A stretch of 21,805 bases of DNA from a virus: positions 1 through 21,805 of the IMG/VR virus record IMGVR_UViG_3300029893_000077; one strand, given 5' to 3'. Positions within the stretch are counted from its first letter, which is position 1. Each line of letters starts with the position of its first letter. The notes beneath the pieces are model-generated. The model was not told where the DNA came from, made no database searches, and saw only the letters and a list, made by a program, of their open reading frames with translations. The translations under genes were made by a program, and so were the position numbers. Shown here in pieces: positions 8,036 through 14,052 of the stretch.

Positions 8036-8496
8036 CGCGAGAGCTCCCAGCCGCGCTTGATGTTTCGGCCCAGCATCGGATGGATGCGCTCAGCGACCGG
8101 CCGCAGGGTCGGCGCCCAACTGCCGCCGCGCCAAGGCGGGAGCTCCTTAGTCTTGAGTCGACGCACCCGCCGGCGGGACTTGGCGATGCGGAACATGAGC
8201 TTCTGCCGACCGATGATCGAGGTGCGCGTCTGCGTGAACCTGGTTCCCATCTCGAGGTACCAGAAGTACTTGACGGCGGCGCTGCCCCAGAAGCCGGTAG
8301 TGTGTCCGCTCGACTCATGCTGAGCCGGGCTGACGATCCTGATCGAGCGCTCCGCCGTGCCGGTCCTGTTCGTGAAGGGGTGGGTCTCCTTCGCCTGCAT
8401 GACGGCCTGTGACATCGTCTTGTTGATGCCGTAGGCGGTCGCCATCTTCATGCGCTTGATCAGCGCGTCACCCCTCCAATCGAAGTCAGCTGGCAT
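8032..8496 (-). CDS. HK97 gp10-like tail completion / head-tail joining protein (154 aa)
   Basis: The sequence begins with a helix containing 'DALIKRMKMATAYGINKTMSQAVMQAKETHP', then 'NRTGTAERSIRIV', 'GFWGSAAVKYFWYLEMGTRF' and a basic C-terminal half. The order helix, 'TG.a..Si', and 'Yf.ylE.GT' is the classic pattern of HK97 gp10-type proteins. Those are required for head-tail joining. The basic segment 'AKSRRRVRRLKTKELPPWRGGSWAPTLRP' is longer than usual. The ATG at 8496 lies 11 bases inside the preceding gene. It is flanked by the stopper and terminator-type genes, as in lambdoid and HK97-like phages. Confidence 0.8.
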   Translation of the reverse strand: MPADFDWRGDALIKRMKMATAYGINKTMSQAVMQAKETHPFTNRTGTAERSIRIVSPAQHESSGHTTGFWGSAAVKYFWYLEMGTRFTQTRTSIIGRQKLMFRIAKSRRRVRRLKTKELPPWRGGSWAPTLRPVAERIHPMLGRNIKRGWELSR

Positions 8497-8851
8497 CGCT
8501 GTGCCTCCGGAGAACCGCCTCGAGGTGCGACACCTTTCCGCCTTCCACCTTGGTCACCACGACGTCGACGAATAGCGTCCCCTCGAATAGCTGGCGCGAT
8601 CGCCGGTCGGTGACCTCGCGGATCCTGTTCCCGATCTTGACTTTGCTCGAGCGGCGGAATAGCCCGACGATATGCTCGACGGGCTTGAGCGTCCCTCCGT
8701 CGACGGGCACGCTCTTGCTGCGCACGAAGATCGCGCATGGCTCGGCTGGGCTGATGATCTGCCAGTCCTCGGTCTTGCCGCCGTAGCCGTTCTTTGCGCC
8801 CTCGTTCTGCTCCAAGATGGCGCGCATGGTCATCATCGCCGCCACGCTCAT
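8486..8851 (-). CDS. Head closure / stopper protein (121 aa)
   Basis: A small beta-rich protein in the slot of SPP1 gp16-like head stoppers. It starts 'MSVAAMMTMRAILEQNEGAKN' and contains 'YGGKTEDWQIISPAEPCAIFVRSKS', 'EHIVGLFRRSSKVKIGNRIREV' and 'FEGTLFVDVVVTKVEGGK'. The 'G.....W........pc.....' start and the ending on a strand followed by a short basic tail fit head-tail joining proteins that close the portal channel. The ATG overlaps the upstream stop as ATGA. Several Met codons near the start leave the exact N-terminus slightly uncertain. Confidence 0.7.
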   Translation of the reverse strand: MSVAAMMTMRAILEQNEGAKNGYGGKTEDWQIISPAEPCAIFVRSKSVPVDGGTLKPVEHIVGLFRRSSKVKIGNRIREVTDRRSRQLFEGTLFVDVVVTKVEGGKVSHLEAVLRRHSDAS

Positions 8852-9375
8852 GCCAGCGGCAGCCTCCGGTTCCGACCGGTGAAGGCCCGGAACAGCTTCT
8901 CCCTCTCCGCCTGGTAGTCGACGTGGTCGACCGAAACGTCGCCGAGTCGCTCGGCCCCGACGGCCGAGTACCGGACCGCCAGCCTGACCAGGTCCGCCAA
9001 GAGGCGCTTGCGTCCGGCCGTCTCGTCGGCCGGAACGAAGACGACCGTGACGCGCCCACGCCAGCTCGAGGCGGGCTGATCGTCGCCCTGCTTGCGCTGG
9101 ACCCGGTAGCCGTCGTCCAGGAGCTCGTAATCGTTCGCCGCCAGCGGGTAGTCGGTTTCGCCGATGCGCTCGACGGCCGAGCTGATAGACTGAGCCTTCC
9201 GGTCGAGGTGGAGCATCTCGCCCCCTCCCCTCTTGACCTCGGTGGCCTCGGCCAGCGCCCCGAGCCTGTCGATGATCTCCTGGTCCGCGTCCTCAATGAG
9301 GCGCGTAAGCGCGTCGTCGCCGAGGTCGGTTTCGACGTGCTCGCGGATCGCCGACAGGCTTAGGAGCGTGGCCAT
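8848..9375 (-). CDS. Head-tail connector / adaptor protein (175 aa)
   Basis: The N-terminal helical hairpin 'LSLSAIREHVETDLGDDALTRLIEDADQEIIDRLG' is characteristic of gp6/gp15-type adaptor proteins that dock onto the portal ring. The second half, 'RGRVTVVFVPADETAGRKRLLADLVRLAVRYSAVGAERLGDVSVDHVDYQAEREKL', repeats the helical theme expected for this family. It is the first of the four connector genes. It starts with ATG at 9375, three bases after the stop of the repeat-tailed protein gene. The end overlaps the stopper gene as ATGA. Confidence 0.8.
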   Translation of the reverse strand: MATLLSLSAIREHVETDLGDDALTRLIEDADQEIIDRLGALAEATEVKRGGGEMLHLDRKAQSISSAVERIGETDYPLAANDYELLDDGYRVQRKQGDDQPASSWRGRVTVVFVPADETAGRKRLLADLVRLAVRYSAVGAERLGDVSVDHVDYQAEREKLFRAFTGRNRRLPLA

Positions 9376-9378
9376 GCG

Positions 9379-9648
9379 TTACTTCTTGTCGTCGGCCTTG
9401 CGGCCGGGCTTCTCTCCCGCCTTGTCCTCGTCCTTCTTGCCCGCCTTGTCCTCGTCCTTCTTGCCCGCCTTGTCCTCGGACTTCTGGCCGGCCTTCTCCT
9501 CGACCAGCCCCAGCTCGCGAGCCTTGTCGAGCGGGATCTCCTGGCCCTTCGCCGCGAGCAGGAAGCGGTCCTTGGCCTTCTTGTCCTTGGACAGCTTGCC
9601 CGCGGAGTCGACGTAGATCCGCTCGGTGCAGAGATACTTTCCCGCCAT
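9379..9648 (-). CDS. Small head-region protein with charged 8-residue repeats (89 aa)
   Basis: I place the start at ATG 9648, preceded by AAAGGGAGGGAGC, the same leader type as the chaperone gene. Homolog-like text then starts cleanly: MAGKYLCTERIYVDSAGKL. An in-frame ATG at 9693, three bases after the previous stop and with its own GGAGG, would add 15 residues. The body ends 'GQEIPLDKARELGLVEEKAG', a pattern common in small phage head-region proteins. The tail consists of KAGKKDED repeats with imperfect copies and has almost no order-promoting residues. Function is unknown. The neighbours suggest a minor head or connector-associated role. The repeat DNA is listed separately. Confidence 0.72.
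   Translation of the reverse strand: MAGKYLCTERIYVDSAGKLSKDKKAKDRFLLAAKGQEIPLDKARELGLVEEKAGQKSEDKAGKKDEDKAGKKDEDKAGEKPGRKADDKK
9421..9492 (-). repeat. 24-bp tandem repeat, about 3 copies, coding
   Basis: CTTGTCCTCGTCCTTCTTGC plus CCGC occurs perfectly at 9421-9444 and 9445-9468. A third copy with several changes spans 9469-9492. Each unit encodes eight residues (KAGKKDED-type), so copy-number change keeps the frame and would lengthen or shorten a charged disordered tail. Confidence 0.9.
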
Positions 9649-9696
9649 GCTCCCTCCCTTTTGCTTCTCCAACAGGTTGATCGCGAAAGCCATGCC

Positions 9697-11319
9697 TCAG
9701 ATCCTCCTAGTCAGTCGGTCGATGCGTGCCAGGTCGTTCTCCGCCCGGCGCCTCTCCGACTTGTCACCGATCACCATCGCCAGGCTCCGGCGGCGCACCA
9801 TGACCCCGGGCCACGTGGGGGCCAGCTCCTGCGCGCGCCGGTAATGCCGCATCGCCGCCGCGAAGTCGGACGGCATCCCGAGAGCGGCCGCGACCATGAT
9901 CTGGCGGCCGACCATCTCGTGCGCGAAGGAGTCGTTCGGGTGCAACTCCGCGCCCTGCGCCGCGAACTCGAGGCATACCTGGGCGAGTTTCGTACGGTCC
10001 TCTGGCGCGACCTGGCGCATGAGCGCTACGATCGCGTCCAGTTGGCGGCCCAGGTAGTGGACCTCCCAGGGGTTGAGCTCGGCCGCGCGCGAGTACGCGG
10101 CAGCCCGGTCGAAGGCGTCCTTCGTCCGGTGCCCCTTGGCGTAGTGCCAGTCCGCCGCCGCCATGCGGGCCGAGAGGAAGAGCGACAGGGCCGCGGCTGC
10201 GACGTGCGGCCACGGGATCGGAGCCGGAGCCCACCGGGAGGACGCGACCCCGGCGAAGACCGCCAGCATCGCGGTCGCCGAGTGCGGTACCGGGTTGAAG
10301 ATCGCCAGGACTGCGTAGGCCACGCACAGCGCCCGCAGGACGCGGCTATAGCGCGACTCCCGCCAGAGAGCCGCGGCGACGAGGACCCAGCCGGCCAGGC
10401 CGACCAGGCCCGAGGTGGCCAGGACCTGCAGGATCTCGTTGTGCGCGTGTCCCTGGCTCACGGTGGCGCTGCCGTGCGCCGCCACGAAGGCTGGCGTGAT
10501 GTACTGCCTGAAGACCATCGGGAAGGTGCCGGGCCCGGTCCCGACCCAGGGCGAGTCGGACCAGATGGCGATCGCCGACTTCCAGATTTCCAGCCTCGCC
10601 ACATCCGAGACCACCGAGATGGCCCGGGGGTGAGCCGCGAGTAGCAGGATGCCGGCCGCGCCGGCCACCAAGCGCCCGCGCAGCGGTAGGTAGACCGCCG
10701 CCCCCGCCAGGGCGCCGAGCAGCGCCCCGCGAGTGCCGCTCGCCCAGACCCCGGCGAGCGCCAGAGCCAGCGTGACCCATCCGATCCGTCTACCCCACCG
10801 GGCCAGCGCCGCGCCCACCACGGCCAGCATGGCGAGGACCGCCCCGAGGTAGACGGGACCGCCCTGCGTGGAGATGGACCGATCCAAGGCCCCGGCGACG
10901 GGTCGAAGCGGGTCGACGGCGGGGAAGAGGTACTGCCAGATCGCGTAGAGGCAGACGGGGATCCCGACCCAGGCGAAGGCCTCGGCGGCCTCCTCCGGCT
11001 CGGGGCCGAGGCGGGCCACGCCGATCACCAGGGCGGCGTAGAGCGCCACGGCGACGAAGGCGTCGAAGGGGTTGAGCCAGGTTCCGACGATGCTGTACCA
11101 GATGTCTCGCGAGTTCAGCGCGGCGACGGTCCAGCAGCCGAGGCCGATGAGGATGGGCCCGGCCAGGGTCGAGGCCATTTCGCTCGGGCGCAGCAGCAGC
11201 GCCAGCGCCACCAGGGCAAGCGCCAGCAGCTTGGGGAGGATGTAGGGGTCGGCGTTCCATGGCAGCATGAACGCGAGCGCCGCCGTCGCCACCGAGCCGA
11301 GCCAAAGTCGATTTGCCAT
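9697..11319 (-). CDS. O-antigen ligase/polymerase-family (Wzy_C) membrane protein with TPR-like tail (540 aa)
   Basis: This is a polytopic inner-membrane protein with about ten to twelve hydrophobic segments between residues 5 and 390. It has the Wzy_C family signatures: 'ASGTRGALLGAL' with R197, the loop 'WVGTGPGTFPMVF' at 258-270, and 'QGHAHNEILQVLATSGLVGL' at 289-308 with the key His and Asn. In WaaL, Wzy and PglL-type O-oligosaccharyltransferases these residues act on undecaprenyl-linked glycans on the periplasmic side. Residues about 400-515 form helical TPR-like repeats, with 'AAAYSRAAELNPWEVHYLG' and 'AMRHYRRAQELAPTWPG'. It lies between the capsid and connector genes, an abnormal place for such an enzyme. 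The start has only a weak GGGGCGAG leader and lies just after a strong hairpin. Ligase, polymerase and protein O-glycosyltransferase cannot be separated from sequence alone. Confidence 0.88.
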   Translation of the reverse strand: MANRLWLGSVATAALAFMLPWNADPYILPKLLALALVALALLLRPSEMASTLAGPILIGLGCWTVAALNSRDIWYSIVGTWLNPFDAFVAVALYAALVIGVARLGPEPEEAAEAFAWVGIPVCLYAIWQYLFPAVDPLRPVAGALDRSISTQGGPVYLGAVLAMLAVVGAALARWGRRIGWVTLALALAGVWASGTRGALLGALAGAAVYLPLRGRLVAGAAGILLLAAHPRAISVVSDVARLEIWKSAIAIWSDSPWVGTGPGTFPMVFRQYITPAFVAAHGSATVSQGHAHNEILQVLATSGLVGLAGWVLVAAALWRESRYSRVLRALCVAYAVLAIFNPVPHSATAMLAVFAGVASSRWAPAPIPWPHVAAAALSLFLSARMAAADWHYAKGHRTKDAFDRAAAYSRAAELNPWEVHYLGRQLDAIVALMRQVAPEDRTKLAQVCLEFAAQGAELHPNDSFAHEMVGRQIMVAAALGMPSDFAAAMRHYRRAQELAPTWPGVMVRRRSLAMVIGDKSERRRAENDLARIDRLTRRI

Positions 11320-11336
11320 TCGTGTCTCGCCCCGAG

Positions 11337-11365
11337 GGGGCGCCCCCGTTTTCCGAGGGCGCCCC
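11337..11365 (-). other. GC hairpin before the O-antigen ligase gene
   Basis: GGGGCGCCC (11337-11345) and GGGCGCCCC (11357-11365) form a perfect 9-bp stem with an 11-base loop that contains AAAA on the minus strand. It lies between the stop of the exported-protein gene and the ligase start, 18 bases before the ATG. There is no T-run, so it is more likely an RNA stability, attenuation or translation-limiting element than a classical terminator. Confidence 0.65.
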
Positions 11366-11384
11366 GTGTTCAGGGCTCAGTCCC

Positions 11385-11906
11385 CTAGATTCCGCAGGGG
11401 TTGTCTCCGTCCGAGCATCCGACGTAGAAGACCGTCGAGTGCCCCGAGTCGTCCTGGTCGCCGTACAAACCGGTCGTGAACTTCACCGGGTTCGGCGGGA
11501 ACCAGCAGCCGCGGTTCTCGCTCGTGGTGTCGTAGGTCGGGGTCGTGAAGACCTTCGGACTCAGCGCGTACTCGTAGTTCGCGTTGTGGTCCGTGGTTCC
11601 TCCGAGTCCGACGGCCTCGAGCTGGGCCGACGCGGTCGTGTCGAAGGCCATCGAGTACTTCTGCACGGTCCCGCCGAAGGCGCACACGCCGTAGAGGAGT
11701 CCCTCTCCGGACACGAGCAGCTTCGCCGTCCCGGTCGCCACCAGGCGCTTGACCTTCATGCCCATGAAGTCCAGGTTCTGGTGGATGCCGCCCCACTGCC
11801 CGGCCTGGGCGGGCGACTGGTTCCCGCTTTCCGCCGCATGAACCGGAGCGACCGCCAGCGCGGCGAGCGCCAGGGCCACGAGTCCGACCTTCTTCAGCTT
11901 GTCCAT
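11385..11906 (-). CDS. Exported Cys-containing protein in the decoration-protein slot (173 aa)
   Basis: The start is ATG 11906. The nearby ATG at 11912 touches its GGAGG directly, while 11906 has six-base spacing. Residues 1-24 (MDKLKKVGLVALALAALAVA, then PVHA) are a clear Sec signal peptide with a VHA|A cleavage site. The mature chain has four cysteines (about 75, 134, 164, 171), compatible with two periplasmic disulfides. Its start, SGNQSPAQAGQWGG, is Ser/Pro/Ala-rich. The core 'KRLVATGTAKLLVSGEGLLYGVCAFGG' resembles small beta-rich phage capsid-associated proteins. It directly follows the capsid gene, where decoration proteins usually sit, and directly precedes a Wzy_C membrane enzyme. It may be an exported decoy, envelope adhesin or glycosylation substrate. 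No family is recognised with certainty. Confidence 0.75.
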   Translation of the reverse strand: MDKLKKVGLVALALAALAVAPVHAAESGNQSPAQAGQWGGIHQNLDFMGMKVKRLVATGTAKLLVSGEGLLYGVCAFGGTVQKYSMAFDTTASAQLEAVGLGGTTDHNANYEYALSPKVFTTPTYDTTSENRGCWFPPNPVKFTTGLYGDQDDSGHSTVFYVGCSDGDNPCGI

Positions 11907-11943
11907 CGTCATCCTCCGTCGTATCGAGATTTCGTGCTACCAG

Positions 11944-11976
11944 CCCCGGGGCCAGGGGCTGGCCCCAGCCCCGGGG
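11944..11976 (-). other. Very strong GC hairpin after the capsid gene
   Basis: CCCCGGGGC (11944-11952) pairs perfectly with GCCCCGGGG (11968-11976). Inside, GGGG pairs with CCCC around a CTGG loop, with a small CA/A internal loop. It lies 22 bases after the capsid stop and about 40 bases before the exported-protein start. No T-run follows, so it fits an RNA-processing or partial-termination element that separates high capsid expression from downstream genes. Confidence 0.75.
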
Positions 11977-11998
11977 TGCGTCTCGGCCGCGAGCAGCC

Positions 11999-13243
11999 TT
12001 AGGTGAGGTCCACCTCCACGAAAGCCGCCGCGCGATAGATGACGAAGGCCCATCGGCCGTCGGCGCGGACCGCCTGCTTGCCCCTGACGAAGTAGTCGTC
12101 GTGGCTGTCGGAGATCTTCAGCGTGATCCCGCGCCGCTCGACCAGCTCGGAGAAGCGGAAGTCGGCCACGACCGCCGTCAGCTCGGCGATCGAGTCGGCC
12201 TGCGCGACGGGCAAGCCCCAGACCCGCTCCAGGTCCGCCTCCGACGGGTGGCCCCAGACGTAGGCCCCGTCGTTGGTCTTCATGAGGCGGATGCTCTCCC
12301 AGTCGTCGGGATGCATGATCACGCCGCTGGGGATCGCTCGCCCCGTGACCCGGACCTTGGTCATCGCGCGCCGCAGCGCGTCGACGGCCTTGTCGGACGC
12401 GACGGAGTTCCGCGCGTACGACTGCGTCCCGGACTTGTTGAGGATGCCGGTCAGGTTCGGCGCGATGCCGTCGCCGTTGATGATCTGACTGTCGAGCCTC
12501 TGTCGGATCATGAACGGCAGCCGGTTGTTCAGGTAGCCCTGAACCTGGGGCACGTCCTCGAGCTGCTCGTCCGTCACCGGAATGAAGACGGGGATCTTCC
12601 GCACCGTCTCGCTGCGCTCGGTCAGCGCGAGCGCGGCCTCGCCGTAGGCCGATCCCTCCGCCTTCTCCGTGGCGTTGTTGGTGAAGGTCGTCTCCTCCAT
12701 GTAGACCACCGCGGCCTGGCTCGTGCGACCCGGAGGGATCAGGTCGATGACCTGGATGGGTCGCTCGGCCTTCTCGACCAGCCGGCCGGTCCGGATCGAC
12801 TCCGGAGCCCAGCCCGCCGCGGTCTCGAAGAGCGTCTTCAGGTTGACGCCCGCCGGCAGCTCGCGCTCTTTGTTCCAGTAGAACTCCTTCAGCGAGGCGC
12901 CCTTCGGGACGAGCTGCGTGAAGGCCTTACCGATGGCGATCGGCTTGGGCTCCTCCTCGTCCTCCTGGTCCTTCTTCGCGGAGGGGTGCGGGAGGCCTCC
13001 GGCCTTTTCGCGCTCGAGCCAGGCCTTGTAGGCCTCGTCGGTCGAGCGGAAATCCTCGATCTCCTTGACGACCTTGGCGCAGTCGTCGTTCATCTCCCGG
13101 ACCTTCGCGCACTTCTCCTCGTCGGTGCCCGAGATCTCGGTGACCTTCGAGAAGTCCAGGTTCTTGCCCGCCTGCTCGAAGACCTTCCCGAGCTTGGCCT
13201 GGGCCGCGGCCAGCTTTTCCTGCAGCTGCTTGAGCTTTTCCAT
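11999..13243 (-). CDS. HK97-fold major capsid protein (414 aa)
   Basis: The N-terminal 100 residues are a charged coiled coil, 'MEKLKQLQEKLAAAQAKLGK' through 'AYKAWLEREKAGG', then an acidic linker 'KKDQEDEEEPKP'. This matches the delta/scaffolding domain removed by the prohead protease. The capsid domain follows, with 'AAVVYMEETTFTNNATEKAEGSAYGEA', 'IPVTDEQLEDVPQVQGYLNNRL', 'INGDGIAPNLTGILN', 'PSGVIMHPDDWESIRLMK' and 'GLPVAQADSI'. All are typical of Phage_capsid proteins. The C-terminal 'GRWAFVIYRAAAFVEVDL' is the standard P-domain ending. AGGAGG ten bases before ATG 13243 is a strong ribosome site. The protease gene directly precedes it, as in HK97-type head modules. Confidence 0.96.
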   Translation of the reverse strand: MEKLKQLQEKLAAAQAKLGKVFEQAGKNLDFSKVTEISGTDEEKCAKVREMNDDCAKVVKEIEDFRSTDEAYKAWLEREKAGGLPHPSAKKDQEDEEEPKPIAIGKAFTQLVPKGASLKEFYWNKERELPAGVNLKTLFETAAGWAPESIRTGRLVEKAERPIQVIDLIPPGRTSQAAVVYMEETTFTNNATEKAEGSAYGEAALALTERSETVRKIPVFIPVTDEQLEDVPQVQGYLNNRLPFMIRQRLDSQIINGDGIAPNLTGILNKSGTQSYARNSVASDKAVDALRRAMTKVRVTGRAIPSGVIMHPDDWESIRLMKTNDGAYVWGHPSEADLERVWGLPVAQADSIAELTAVVADFRFSELVERRGITLKISDSHDDYFVRGKQAVRADGRWAFVIYRAAAFVEVDLT

Positions 13244-13260
13244 GCTTGCCTATCCTCCTG

Positions 13261-14052
13261 CTAGATTCCGCTCTGCAACCGGAGGAAGCGACCGAACTCC
13301 TCTCGAGCAGCTGCGGTCACGGCTGACGGCTCTGGCTGTGCCACCGGCACCAAGAGCGCGGCGACTTGCTGGGCCGTCTTGGTCAAGGAGTCGGCGATCG
13401 CTGCGAGCCGCTCCTTGTTGGCCGCGCTCATCTCGCGGCCCTTCTGTGCGCGGATGTCGGCAAGCGACTTACCGCGGGCGAGGAGGTCCTCCACGGCGTC
13501 AAGCACCGAGAGAGCCTCGTCGCAGAATCGTTTTCCCTCGCCTTCCGGAGTGTCGGCGGACTTCGCCGCCACGGTTCCGGTCCCCTCGCCGGCGCCCACC
13601 AGGACCGGCGACACCTCCCAGACCTTGCAGCCGGGGGAGCCGTCCTCGCGGGGGCGCAGGAAGCGGACGTTCCGGCCCTGATGCTGGCCGGCGGCGTAGC
13701 CGCCCTCGAGGACCTTGAAGCCGTAGGACCACTCCTGCAGCGGCTCCCCGTTCTCGAGGTCGAACTTGAGCGCGGAGAGCCAGTCCTTGGCGGCCTGCAG
13801 CTCGAGGTTGAGCTGGATGTCCGCTACGGCCTTGTCGCCGTCCTCGCTGATGACGGCCTTTCCGATCGGCACGTGGTTCCAGTCGTGGACCGGGACCACC
13901 ATCGCGTCCTGCTTCCCGAAAAAACCCGGCAGCGTCACGTCGCCGTCCTTGTCGACGACGTTGAGCGTGGCGATCACCGCTCGGACTTTGCCGCCGGCGG
14001 CGGCCTTGAGGTCCTCGAGTCCCACGGCGAACGACTTGAAGATCCGTTTCAT
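13261..14052 (-). CDS. HK97-type prohead serine protease (263 aa)
   Basis: The enzyme cleaves the capsid delta domain during prohead maturation. The N-terminal domain shows the family motifs. 'STD'-like strands 'KVRAVIATLNVVDKDGDVTLPGFF' come first, then 'VVPVHDWNHVPIGKA' with the catalytic His near residue 56. 'EWSYGFKVL' holds the catalytic Ser near 109, and 'VWEVSPVLVGAG' near 146-155 completes the U35-like core. The C-terminal 100 residues are helical and include 'AEDLLARGKSLADI'-type text, possibly scaffold-like. The ATG overlaps the portal stop as ATGA. The gene is followed by the capsid gene after 17 bases. Length is normal to slightly long for the family. Confidence 0.92.
   Translation of the reverse strand: MKRIFKSFAVGLEDLKAAAGGKVRAVIATLNVVDKDGDVTLPGFFGKQDAMVVPVHDWNHVPIGKAVISEDGDKAVADIQLNLELQAAKDWLSALKFDLENGEPLQEWSYGFKVLEGGYAAGQHQGRNVRFLRPREDGSPGCKVWEVSPVLVGAGEGTGTVAAKSADTPEGEGKRFCDEALSVLDAVEDLLARGKSLADIRAQKGREMSAANKERLAAIADSLTKTAQQVAALLVPVAQPEPSAVTAAAREEFGRFLRLQSGI

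Noticed and set aside
7220-8323. Long plus-strand open frame over tail terminator and neighbouring genes.
   Set aside because: It is an antisense shadow of genes with recognisable phage products. The frame content is not protein-like.
12101-13264. 387-codon plus-strand frame opposite the capsid gene.
   Set aside because: It is rich in L, R, V, D and G as expected from the reverse complement of a high-GC gene. The capsid protein on the other strand is unambiguous.
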